Assembly (NCBI GenBank): GCA_934511335.1
Contig: CAKSWL010000084.1
Span: 1-8,206, forward strand
DNA length: 8,206 nucleotides
DNA from: an uncultured Cloacibacillus sp.
GTDB lineage: Bacteria > Synergistota > Synergistia > Synergistales > Synergistaceae
Direction of reading: 5' to 3'
Of the stretch, positions 1 through 7,032 are shown piece after piece. The notes beneath the pieces were generated by a model that saw only the letters and a list, made by a program, of their open reading frames with translations, did no database searches and had not been told where the DNA came from. A program made the position numbers and the translations under genes. The first letter of the stretch is position 1; each line of letters starts with the position of its first letter.

Positions 1-753
1 ATCACGGGACGCGGCGACCTCAAGATCCGCGGCGGCGGCGAGATGGGACGCGGCTCCACGATCAAGGCGGGCGGCGCGCTCTACCTCCACAGCGGCGAGA
101 TAACGAGCTTCGACGCCATCGAGACGGCAAAGAAATTTACGGGCGGCAAGCCGCTGCGTTTCGAGACGGTGCAGGCGACCTTCACCTACGACGGCGGCGA
201 CCTCAACATCCTCCCTGGGAGTCAGGCAACGGCGCCAAAGAACGACCCGCTCTACCGCTACGTAATGCTCGACGGCTACGTCAGTCGCGAGGACGAGATA
301 AGACTTTTTGCGATGGGCAAGGTGAATATCCGCGCGCTGAACTCGCTGATCGGCGCCTTCCAGGGGCTCGTCGCGGTCGGCGCCGACCTCACGGCTGGGC
401 AGCTCGACAAGGGCGAGGTGCTCCAAAATGTGCTTGGCGGCGTCCTCTCGGGCTTTGCGAAAAATGAATTCCGCTTTGTGACGATGAATATCGGCGGCAC
501 GGTGAAGGACCCCAGCTTTTATAATGTCAGAGTTCAGGAGGCGGTGAGCCAGAGCTCCGCGAAAGACTCAATACCGACCAGCAACAGCGACCCTGATGAA
601 AAGAGCCTCACACAGGAGGGCAACACGACCTTCCGCTTTAAATTTGAAATACCGGTCGGCCCCGGCAACGGCGGCTCCGGCGGCGACGCGAAGGGACAGG
701 TCTTCGAGCAGACGCTCGAAAATCTGCTCAAAAACGTCGACTTCGGTATGTAG
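1..753 (+). CDS. C-terminal part of a large AsmA-like envelope protein (5' truncated)
   Basis: The reading frame is open from the first base, so the start lies outside the window; the ATG at 43 is internal. About 250 residues are visible. They are rich in Gly and in alternating hydrophobic/polar stretches typical of beta structure, for example LYLHSGEITSFDAIE and FRFVTMNIGGTVKDPSFYNV. The latter resembles the 'effect-of-layer, then G-T-x-x-(D/N)-P' repeat endings of the AsmA/TamB-type C-terminal domain, which occurs in large proteins bridging inner and outer membrane. Near the end is a Gly/Ser-rich spacer (PGNGGSGGD), then an amphipathic tail QVFEQTLENLLKNVDFGM, again like AsmA-type C-termini. 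No catalytic motif is visible. Its TAG stop lies two bases before cobU, so it may be co-transcribed with the cobalamin genes. The family assignment is by resemblance only; a generic beta-rich surface or periplasmic protein is the alternative. Confidence 0.5.
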   Translation: MTGRGDLKIRGGGEMGRGSTIKAGGALYLHSGEITSFDAIETAKKFTGGKPLRFETVQATFTYDGGDLNILPGSQATAPKNDPLYRYVMLDGYVSREDEIRLFAMGKVNIRALNSLIGAFQGLVAVGADLTAGQLDKGEVLQNVLGGVLSGFAKNEFRFVTMNIGGTVKDPSFYNVRVQEAVSQSSAKDSIPTSNSDPDEKSLTQEGNTTFRFKFEIPVGPGNGGSGGDAKGQVFEQTLENLLKNVDFGM

Positions 754-755
754 CG

Positions 756-1319
756 ATGGGAGATATCACGCTCATCCTCGGCGGCGCACGGAGCGGCAAG
801 AGCACCTTTGCCGAAGAACTCGCGCGGGAGCGGAAGGAACATGTCACCTACCTAGCCACTGCGGATTGCAGGGACGGCGAGATGAAAAAACGCATCGAGA
901 TACACAAAAGCCGCCGCCCCGCCGAATGGGGCACCTGGGAGGGAGAGCCGCGGGAGCTGCCGCGCGCCGTCGCCTCGGCCTCCGGCCTGCTGCTGCTTGA
1001 CTGCCTGACGATGTGGCTGACGCGCCTCTTTCTATCTTATCCCGAGTCGGAGGGCACAGACGAGACGGCCTGGTTTGCGAGAGAGAGAGAGATCGCCTCG
1101 CTCACCCGGGAACTCTGCGAGAGCGTAAACGGCGGCACATCGCTTATAATAGTGAGCAATGAAGTCGGCTTCGGTCTCGTGCCCCCCTACCTGATGGGGC
1201 GCCGCTTCCGCGACCTGCAGGGGAGGATGAACCAGCTTTGCGCCGGATACGCGGACAACGTCGCGCTGGTAGTCGCAGGCTGCCCGCTGTGGATCAAAGG
1301 AAAAGCCGGCCGGCCTTAA
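756..1319 (+). CDS. cobU: Adenosylcobinamide kinase / adenosylcobinamide-phosphate guanylyltransferase
   Basis: This bifunctional cytoplasmic enzyme phosphorylates adenosylcobinamide and then transfers GMP from GTP, giving adenosylcobinamide-GDP, the activated corrinoid for nucleotide-loop assembly. The 187 residues match the family's usual length of about 180. Visible marks are the P-loop GGARSGKS (residues 9-16), the segment IHKSRRPAEW with His50 at the place of the guanylylated histidine of Salmonella CobU, LLLDCLTMWL (79-88), SNEVGFGLVPP (134-144), and the closing block RxFRDLQGRMNQ...ALVVAGCPLWIKG (149-182). The ATG follows the upstream stop by two bases and has no clear Shine-Dalgarno sequence, so translation is probably coupled to the preceding gene. 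The next gene is cobS, its pathway partner. Identification is firm. Confidence 0.96.
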   Translation: MGDITLILGGARSGKSTFAEELARERKEHVTYLATADCRDGEMKKRIEIHKSRRPAEWGTWEGEPRELPRAVASASGLLLLDCLTMWLTRLFLSYPESEGTDETAWFAREREIASLTRELCESVNGGTSLIIVSNEVGFGLVPPYLMGRRFRDLQGRMNQLCAGYADNVALVVAGCPLWIKGKAGRP

Positions 1320-1350
1320 AATTTTACTACGCCGGCAGGAGCGCGCCGGT

Positions 1351-1380
1351 TATAATCACACGGACGCGCCGCGCGCGGCG
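1351..1380 (+). promoter_or_regulatory. Candidate internal -10 box and GC palindrome between cobU and cobS
   Basis: The 82-base gap between cobU and cobS holds a perfect TATAAT (1351-1356). About ten bases further on lies a perfect 14-bp palindrome, CGCCGCGCGCGGCG (1367-1380). No good -35 hexamer stands 16-18 bases upstream, and the extended -10 TG is only half present (GG). It may be an internal promoter for cobS or chance; the palindrome could fold into a short hairpin in the leader. Confidence 0.25.
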
Positions 1381-1401
1381 GCAAAAACGGAATTATGATG
1401 G

Positions 1402-2232
1402 ATGGTGGCCCTCATGGACGATTATCGCAAAAAGTTAAGAGAATATTCGGAGAAGCTCGACGCGGAGCTTCATGACAAAGGCTTCAAGAGAGACTTCGCG
1501 GCGCGCTTCGTCGTCATTTGGACGCTGCTTTCGCGCATCCCGCTGCCCAAAAAGTGGTGGCCGCAGGCGGTTCCCGCCGGAAACCGGTCGCTCGCCTTAG
1601 CGCCGCTTGCCGGCGGCCTGCTGGGACTCTTCACCGGGCTCGCCGTCTCCGCGGCCTCGGCGTTAGGCCTTGAGGCGCTGGCAAGCGCCTGGGTCGGCGC
1701 GGCCTTTTACTTCCTTATCGGCTGGGCCATCCACCTCGACGGCTGGGGCGACCTCTGGGATGGCATAGGCTCCGGCCGGACCGGCGACGGCCTGAAAGAG
1801 GTGATGAAGGACAGCCGCCTGGGCTCCTTCGGCGGCGCGTCGCTGATAATCGCCTTCGGCCTCTGGACCTCGCTGCTCGCCTCCGTGGCCCCGGAGATGC
1901 GGCTTTCCGCCTGCGTCACCGCGGCGGCGGCGGCGCGTTTCGCGGAGGACACGGCGGCCTTTTTCGGAGAATACCCCTGGGAATATGGCATGGGCAAAGG
2001 ATGGGTCGACACCTTCACCTCCTACGACCTCTTTATCTCGGCGCTCTGCCTCATCGTTTTTCTGCCCGTCTCAATCCTGCATCTCGCCATCTGCGCCGCG
2101 CTGTCGGCTTTCATCGGCTTTGCCTTCGCCGTGCACATGAACAGACGCCTCGGCGGCGTCAACGGCGACGTGATGGGGGCGGCGGCGGTGGCGGCGGAGC
2201 TCGCCTCGCTGGCGGTGTGGGCGGCGATATGA
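1402..2232 (+). CDS. cobS: Adenosylcobinamide-GDP ribazoletransferase (cobalamin synthase)
   Basis: This integral membrane enzyme joins adenosylcobinamide-GDP to alpha-ribazole or its phosphate, forming the cobamide or cobamide phosphate. The 276-residue protein shows the family core: SRIPLP near residue 44, the acidic motif HLDGWGDLWDG (111-121; D113, D117, D120), MKDSRLGSFGG (135-145), and GGVNGDVMGA (251-260) near the C-terminus. Hydrophobic membrane segments fall near 64-85, 93-110, 145-163, 209-247 and 257-275. A charged stretch of about 33 residues precedes the usual start of the family, making it longer than the typical 240-260. ATG 1402 is the first start after an in-frame stop at 1396; ATG 1414, four codons on, is an alternative, and neither has a strong ribosome binding site. 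In the last motif Asn254 stands where many homologues have Thr. The stop overlaps the start of the HAD gene. Confidence 0.94.
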   Translation: MVALMDDYRKKLREYSEKLDAELHDKGFKRDFAARFVVIWTLLSRIPLPKKWWPQAVPAGNRSLALAPLAGGLLGLFTGLAVSAASALGLEALASAWVGAAFYFLIGWAIHLDGWGDLWDGIGSGRTGDGLKEVMKDSRLGSFGGASLIIAFGLWTSLLASVAPEMRLSACVTAAAAARFAEDTAAFFGEYPWEYGMGKGWVDTFTSYDLFISALCLIVFLPVSILHLAICAALSAFIGFAFAVHMNRRLGGVNGDVMGAAAVAAELASLAVWAAI

Positions 2233-3050
2233 AGACCCCGAAGCTCATCGCGCTCGATATGGACGGCACCATGCTGGACGGCGACAGCCGCCTGACCCAG
2301 CGCACGAAAGAGGCGCTGCGCGCGGCGCAGGACGGCGGCATCAGGGTCGCCGCGGCGACGGGGCGCATGTACCCCTCCGCGATGATACACATCCGCGACG
2401 TCGGCATCAAAAGCGCCTCGATTTTCTACAACGGCGCGCTGATACGCGACCCCCTCTCGGGCGAGACGATATATGAGAGGACCCTCGGCAGAGAACTCAC
2501 GGGCGAAATATTGGCCTTCTTCAGGGAGCACGGCTGGTACATTCAGATATACGCCGACGACAAGCTCATCGTCAAAGACCGCGCGGACGAGCGCTGCAAA
2601 TATTACGAAAAAATCGGCGGCATGGAGGCCGCAGCGCTGGGAGAAGGATTTTGGGAGTGCGGGCTAGATTCGGCAAAACTGCTCGGCATATCCTTCGACC
2701 TGCCGGAATTTGAGCGAATGTGCGAAGAGGTGCGGCGTAAGTTCGGCAGCCGGATATACCAGGCCACCTCCTGGGGAGCCTTCGTCGAGATAGTCCATCC
2801 CGCCGTCAATAAGGCCAAGGCCCTGCGGCGCGTCAGCGAATACTACGGGATAGCGCGCGAAGAGGTGATGGCGATCGGCGACGGCGTAAACGATATCGAG
2901 ATGATCAGCTGGGCCGGCACGGGCGTCGCGATGGGCAACGCCAAAGAGAAGGTAAAGGCGGCGGCGGATATCGTAGCACCGCCGAACACCGAGGACGGCG
3001 CCGCCCAGATAGTTGAAGAGGCCGTAGCGTCGCTGCGAAAAGGCCGCTGA
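2229..3050 (+). CDS. Cof-type HAD-superfamily phosphatase (subfamily IIB)
   Basis: This is a predicted Mg-dependent cytoplasmic phosphatase acting on small phosphorylated metabolites; the substrate cannot be read from sequence. The 273 residues fit the Cof/YidA-like family (about 270). Motif I is LDMDGT (nucleophile D10, acid/base D12), motif II is ATGR with T44, motif III is the lysine in VNKAK (K195), and motif IV is GDGVND (217-222) with D218 and D222 for Mg. The region between motifs II and III (roughly 85-190) is the alpha/beta cap of type IIB that selects the substrate. The start is ATG 2229, which overlaps the cobS stop as ATGA, so translational coupling is likely; a longer open frame beginning at 2001 is only read-through antecedent sequence inside cobS. 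Position directly after cobU-cobS allows a role on a phosphorylated cobalamin intermediate, but Cof enzymes are widespread and often sit beside unrelated genes. Confidence 0.9.
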   Translation: MKTPKLIALDMDGTMLDGDSRLTQRTKEALRAAQDGGIRVAAATGRMYPSAMIHIRDVGIKSASIFYNGALIRDPLSGETIYERTLGRELTGEILAFFREHGWYIQIYADDKLIVKDRADERCKYYEKIGGMEAAALGEGFWECGLDSAKLLGISFDLPEFERMCEEVRRKFGSRIYQATSWGAFVEIVHPAVNKAKALRRVSEYYGIAREEVMAIGDGVNDIEMISWAGTGVAMGNAKEKVKAAADIVAPPNTEDGAAQIVEEAVASLRKGR

Positions 3051-3070
3051 TAAAAGAGACGGAGCTCGCC

Positions 3071-3099
3071 TTGACCATGGCGCCATTGGCTTTTACATA
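3071..3099 (+). promoter_or_regulatory. Candidate promoter of the metF operon with a palindrome in the spacer
   Basis: TTGACC (3071-3076) matches the -35 consensus in five of six bases. After a 17-base spacer comes a weak -10, TACATA (3094-3099), within an AT-rich run unlike the surrounding GC-rich DNA. The spacer contains the perfect 10-bp palindrome ATGGCGCCAT (3077-3086), flanked by CC and TGG, a place where a repressor could act. The gap between the HAD gene and metF is only 79 bases, so read-through from the cob cluster is also possible. Confidence 0.4.
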
Positions 3100-3129
3100 T
3101 TTTTACTTTCTTACAGGCAGGAGACGACG

Positions 3130-3999
3130 ATGAAAAATTTCTTTAAACTTAACAAACCAACCTTCTCTTTTGAGATATTCCCGCCTAAGGGTACGGGCGA
3201 GCTTTCCCAGATATTCGGCACTGTGGACGCCTTAGCTAGCCTTGACCCCGACCTGATCAGCGTCACCTACGGCGCGGGCGGCACGAGCCGCGAGAACACC
3301 GCGGAGATCGCCTCGCGCATCCAGCGCGACTACGCGATCCCGGCCCTCGCGCACCTGACCTGCGTAGGCAGCACGCGCGAAGACATGCGCGCGACGCTCG
3401 ACACGCTGAAAGAAAAGGGCATCCAGAACATCTTGGCGATGCGCGGCGATATCAACAACGAGGGCACGAAAGACTTCAAATACGCAAGCGAACTCATCAA
3501 ATTCATCAACGAAAACTACGACTTTCACGTCTTTGCCGCCTGCTACCCCGAGAAACACCTCGAGGCCTATTCGATGCAGGAAGACCTCGAACACCTCAAG
3601 GCAAAATGTGAGTGCGGCGTCAGCGTGCTCATCAGCCAGCTCTTCTTCGACAACTCATCCTTCTGCGACTTCCGTGACCGGGCAAGAAAACTCGGCATCA
3701 CGACGCCCATCGAGGCCGGTATCATGCCGATAACCTCGCCGACCCAAATTCACCGAATGGTCTCCATGTGCGGCGCCTCCGTGCCCGAGGGCGTGCAGAA
3801 GATAATCCGCGCCTACGGACACAACAGCATGGCAATGCGCGAGGCCGGCATCGCCTACGCGACGAATCAGATAATCGACCTGCTCGCCGAGGGCGTCGAC
3901 GGCATACACCTTTACACGATGAACCAACCCGACATCGCCAAGCGTATCTGCGAAAACATCCGCGGCGTGCTCTACTCGCTGAGGGTAAAGCGTGGCTGA
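3130..3999 (+). CDS. metF: 5,10-methylenetetrahydrofolate reductase
   Basis: This flavoprotein reduces 5,10-methylene-THF to 5-methyl-THF, the methyl donor for MetH. The 289 residues compare with 296 in E. coli and cover a complete TIM-barrel. Key segments are FSFEIFPPKG with the catalytic-type Glu15, SVTYGAGGTSREN (44-56), ILAMRGD (101-107) with D107 at the place of E. coli Asp120 near the flavin, AACYPEKHLEA (136-146), SQLFFDN (169-175) and GIMPIT (197-202), ending with GIHLYTMN (258-265). ATG 3130 has a good ribosome binding site (CAGGAG, about seven bases upstream). Its stop overlaps the start of the following reactivation gene by eight bases, so the three met genes form one tightly coupled operon. 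As in single MetF proteins generally, the electron donor may be NADH or another carrier; sequence alone does not tell. Confidence 0.96.
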   Translation: MKNFFKLNKPTFSFEIFPPKGTGELSQIFGTVDALASLDPDLISVTYGAGGTSRENTAEIASRIQRDYAIPALAHLTCVGSTREDMRATLDTLKEKGIQNILAMRGDINNEGTKDFKYASELIKFINENYDFHVFAACYPEKHLEAYSMQEDLEHLKAKCECGVSVLISQLFFDNSSFCDFRDRARKLGITTPIEAGIMPITSPTQIHRMVSMCGASVPEGVQKIIRAYGHNSMAMREAGIAYATNQIIDLLAEGVDGIHLYTMNQPDIAKRICENIRGVLYSLRVKRG

Positions 4000-4669
4000 C
4001 GGCAAACTGCCGCCCGCCGTCCGTGCGGAAGCGCTGCGGCTGCTGGGGATATCCGGCGAGCCGGAGGCGGAGCTCGCCGCCGGACTCAAAGACTGCTACG
4101 CGGAGCTGCGGCGCCATTCTTCGCCGCGCGCCGTTTACAAAATATTCTCCATCCGAACAAGCGGCGACACGGTAGAAATCACGCCCCGACTGCGGCTTTG
4201 CGGCTCGGCGCTCGCCGGGCTCTGCAAAGAATGCGAAAGAGCGGCGCTGCTGGCGGTGACGCTGGGCGCCGGCGTGGACCGGCTTATCGCCCGCGCTCAG
4301 ACAGAATCGCTCTTTCGAGCGTTCATCCTCGACGCCTGCGCCTCCGCGGAGGCCGAAAGACTCTGCGACGAGCTGGAACCCGCGATAATGAGGGCGGCGG
4401 GCGCAGACGCCTGGCTGACGATGCGCTTCAGCCCCGGCTACGGCGGCGTGAATCCCTCCGAATCAGCAAAGATAATCGAGGCGCTCGATGCGGGGAAAGC
4501 CATCGGCCTTTCACTCACCCACGCGGGAATGCTCGTCCCGATAAAATCAGTGACGGCCGTCATCGGCATCGCCGGCCGTCCTCAGAAACGGTACCGGAGC
4601 TGCGCAGCCTGCGCCGCCGGCGACTGCCCATACAGAAAGAGAGGAGCCTACTGCGGTGATAGAACTTGA
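3992..4669 (+). CDS. Stand-alone methionine synthase reactivation protein (B12-dependent MetH activation-domain family)
   Basis: This is the likely separate partner that binds S-adenosylmethionine and restores MetH after its cobalamin oxidises to cob(II)alamin, a job done in E. coli by the C-terminal domain of MetH itself. The 225 residues resemble the short Thermotoga-type proteins of this family. Seen are a segment LCKECERAALLAVTLGAGVD (77-96), RFSPGYG (145-151), corresponding to the Arg-x-x-x-Gly-Tyr AdoMet-binding motif of the MetH activation domain, and GLSLTHAGMLVPIKSVTAVIG (172-192). The following CPDH of the long enzymes is absent. The C-terminus carries a Cys cluster, CAACAAGDC (204-212) plus C221, which suggests a metal or Fe-S site. 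The GTG start at 3992 lies inside the metF end with GAGGG about seven bases upstream; its stop overlaps metH by 14 bases. The function follows from family and from the missing domain in the neighbouring MetH. Confidence 0.87.
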   Translation: MADGKLPPAVRAEALRLLGISGEPEAELAAGLKDCYAELRRHSSPRAVYKIFSIRTSGDTVEITPRLRLCGSALAGLCKECERAALLAVTLGAGVDRLIARAQTESLFRAFILDACASAEAERLCDELEPAIMRAAGADAWLTMRFSPGYGGVNPSESAKIIEALDAGKAIGLSLTHAGMLVPIKSVTAVIGIAGRPQKRYRSCAACAAGDCPYRKRGAYCGDRT

Positions 4670-7010
4670 TAAAATTTTACTATTCGACGGCGCGATGGGG
4701 ACGATGCTTCAAAAACGCGGCCTGGAGCTGGGAACGATACCAGAGACCCTCAACGTCACCGCGCCTGCGGCGATAGAGGCCATCCATCGGGAATATCTCG
4801 CGGCGGGCGCAGACGTCATCCTCGCGAACACCTTCGGCGCAAACCGCTTCAAAGCCGAAAAGGCGGGAATGCCCCTCGCCGCGATGGTGGAGGCGGGGAT
4901 AAAAGCCGCAAAAAGGGCCATCGGAGGCGCCTGCGGCAAATACGCGGCGCTCGACATCGGCCCCTGCGGCCGCGTGCTCCAGCCCGCGGGCGACCTGCCC
5001 TTCGACGAAGCGGTGGAGGTCTTCGCGGAAATCATCCGCACGGGGACGGCGGCGGGAGCGGACTTCATCCTCCTTGAGACCTTCACCGACCTCTACGAAC
5101 TGAAAGCGGCCGTCATCGCCGCGAAAGAAAACTCCTCCCTGCCGATATTCGCCACCATGAGCTTTGAGGCTAACGGGACGACCTTTTTCGGCACCGCCGT
5201 AGAATCCATGGTAATGACCCTTGAAGCGCTCGGCGTCTCTGCGCTCGGCGTAAACTGCTCACTGGGCCCCAAACAGCTGGCGCCGGTCGTAAAACGCATC
5301 CTCGCGGCAACACGCCTGCCCGTCCTAGTCCAGCCCAACGCCGGCCTGCCGGTGATGGAGGGAGACACAGCTCGCTACGACATCACACCCGCGGAATTCG
5401 CCGCCTGCATCAAAGAATTCGTCGGCTGCGGCGTGCGCTTCGTCGGCGGCTGCTGCGGCACGACGCCGGAATACATCAGGCTCACCAAGTCGATGATAAA
5501 CGGCCTGGCCCCGGTAAAAAAAGAGGTTGCGCCGCGCTGCGGCCTCTGCTCTCCCTCAAAACAGGTCTGCTTCGACCGCGTCACCGTCATCGGCGAACGG
5601 CTCAACCCCACCGGCAAAAAAGCGCTCCAAGCGGCGCTGCGCGCGCATGACATGGACTTCGTGCTGCGGGAGGCCATCCGCGAAGAGGAACAGGGAGCCG
5701 AAGTGCTCGACGTAAACATGGGACTGCCCGACATCGACGAGCCGGCGATGCTCGCCGAAGCGGTGCGCGAGATCCAGGCCGTCACCGACCTGCCGCTGCA
5801 GCTCGACTCCGCCTCGCCGGAGGCGCTTGAGCGCGCGGCGCGCATATACAACGGCAAACCGCTGCTCAACTCCGTAAACGGGAAACGAGAATCGCTCGCC
5901 GCGGTGCTGCCGATCGCGAAAAAATATGGCTGCGCCGTGCTAGGCCTCACACTCGACGAAAATGGGATCCCCAAAGACGCGGCGGCGCGTCTGGAAATCG
6001 CGCGCCGGATCGTGACGGCGGCGGAGGCTGCGGGGCTGCGGCGCGAAGACGTCTTCATCGACTGCCTCATGATGACCGTCAGCGCCCAGCCGGACCAGGC
6101 GCGCGAAACAATCAAAGCGATCTCCCTCGTCAAAAGAGAACTCGGCGTAAAGACGGTGCTCGGCGTCAGCAACGTCTCCTTCGGCCTCCCCGCGCGCCCG
6201 CTGATCAACCGCACGATGCTCGCGATGGCGCTCGCCTCGGGTCTTGACGCGCCGATCATGAACCCCGGCGACGCGGGAATGACGGAGACCGTCGCCGCGG
6301 CGCGCCTGCTGCTTGAGCAGGACGCCGACTCGAAAGAATACATCGCAAAATACGGCGAAGCGGCGCCTGTTCCGGCCGCGCCCGCCAAAGAGGCGCCGCC
6401 GCAGATAGGCTATGCGATCGCGCGCGGCCTCAAAGACGAGGCAGCCAAAGCGGCGGCCCTGCTGCTGGCGGACCGCCCGCCGCTTGCGGTCGTAGAAAAA
6501 GAAATCATCCCCGCCCTCGACGCCGTCGGCAAAGATTACGAAAGCGGGAAAATATTCCTCCCCCAGCTCATAAAATCGGCCGAAGCGGCAAAAGCGGCCT
6601 TCGAAGTGCTGCGCGCAAAACTCGCGCGTGAGGGCGCAAAGGCGGGCAAAGGCAAAAAAATCGTCATCGCGACCGTCCACGGCGACATCCACGACATCGG
6701 CAAAAACATCGTGAAAGTGATCCTCGAAAACTACAACTTCGACGTAACCGACCTCGGCCGCGACGTCCCGCCGCAGCGTGTCGCGGAAGCGGTAAAAGAG
6801 ACGGGAGCGGAGCTCGTCGGGCTATCTGCGCTGATGACGACGACCGTTGCAAGCATGAAAGAGACGATAGAGCTGCTGAGGCGGGAATGCCCCGCCGTAA
6901 AAGTGATCGTGGGCGGCGCAGTACTCACCGAAAGCCTCGCCGAATACACCGGCGCCGACCGCTACGCAAAAGATGCGATGGAGACGGTGCGGCACGCCGG
7001 TGAACTTTAA
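4656..7010 (+). CDS. metH: Cobalamin-dependent methionine synthase, short form without reactivation domain
   Basis: This enzyme transfers the methyl of 5-methyl-THF via enzyme-bound cobalamin to homocysteine, making methionine. The 784 residues hold, in order, a homocysteine-binding barrel (about 1-285) with Zn ligands C201 (GVNCSLGP) and C266-C267 (GGCCGTTPEY); a pterin-binding barrel (about 308-555) with VIGERLNPTG and LDVNMGLPDIDEP; an Ala/Pro linker (about 567-582); a B12 cap (about 585-660); and the B12-binding Rossmann fold. The last has DIHDIG (677-682), where H679 is the lower axial cobalt ligand, GLSALMTTT (722-730) and VGGAVLT (752-758). E. coli MetH has 1227 residues; the missing C-terminal part is the AdoMet reactivation domain, apparently supplied by the gene just upstream. 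The start is GTG 4656, with AGAGAGGAG about ten bases before it. A long open frame antisense to it is a codon-usage shadow. Confidence 0.96.
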   Translation: MIELDKILLFDGAMGTMLQKRGLELGTIPETLNVTAPAAIEAIHREYLAAGADVILANTFGANRFKAEKAGMPLAAMVEAGIKAAKRAIGGACGKYAALDIGPCGRVLQPAGDLPFDEAVEVFAEIIRTGTAAGADFILLETFTDLYELKAAVIAAKENSSLPIFATMSFEANGTTFFGTAVESMVMTLEALGVSALGVNCSLGPKQLAPVVKRILAATRLPVLVQPNAGLPVMEGDTARYDITPAEFAACIKEFVGCGVRFVGGCCGTTPEYIRLTKSMINGLAPVKKEVAPRCGLCSPSKQVCFDRVTVIGERLNPTGKKALQAALRAHDMDFVLREAIREEEQGAEVLDVNMGLPDIDEPAMLAEAVREIQAVTDLPLQLDSASPEALERAARIYNGKPLLNSVNGKRESLAAVLPIAKKYGCAVLGLTLDENGIPKDAAARLEIARRIVTAAEAAGLRREDVFIDCLMMTVSAQPDQARETIKAISLVKRELGVKTVLGVSNVSFGLPARPLINRTMLAMALASGLDAPIMNPGDAGMTETVAAARLLLEQDADSKEYIAKYGEAAPVPAAPAKEAPPQIGYAIARGLKDEAAKAAALLLADRPPLAVVEKEIIPALDAVGKDYESGKIFLPQLIKSAEAAKAAFEVLRAKLAREGAKAGKGKKIVIATVHGDIHDIGKNIVKVILENYNFDVTDLGRDVPPQRVAEAVKETGAELVGLSALMTTTVASMKETIELLRRECPAVKVIVGGAVLTESLAEYTGADRYAKDAMETVRHAGEL

Positions 7011-7023
7011 GAAAACGTTTTCT
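7010..7023. repeat. 14-bp perfect palindrome at the metH stop codon
   Basis: AGAAAACGTTTTCT is a perfect inverted repeat beginning on the last base of the metH TAA. Its AAACGTTT core looks like operators of LacI-family repressors, but it lies between convergent genes, where no promoter is expected. It could also be part of the transcript end together with the hairpin ten bases downstream. Confidence 0.4.
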
Positions 7024-7032
7024 CACCTCTGA

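Noticed and set aside
2001..2228. Apparent N-terminal extension of the HAD protein starting within cobS
   Set aside because: The residues are Arg/Gly-rich and out of frame with cobS; the HAD family starts at ATG 2229, just before motif I.
3051..3129. Possible SAM or cobalamin riboswitch before metF
   Set aside because: The gap is only 79 bases, too short for these aptamers, and no conserved core such as a B12-box was seen.
5375..6388. Open frame of 337 codons on the minus strand inside metH
   Set aside because: It lies fully antisense to a clear MetH; its Ser/Arg/Ala-rich translation has no motif and reflects GC-rich codon usage.
5940..6692. Open frame of 250 codons on the minus strand inside metH
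   Set aside because: The composition is Arg/Phe/Asp-skewed as expected for the complement of a GC-rich gene, and the B12-binding domain on the other strand is unmistakable.
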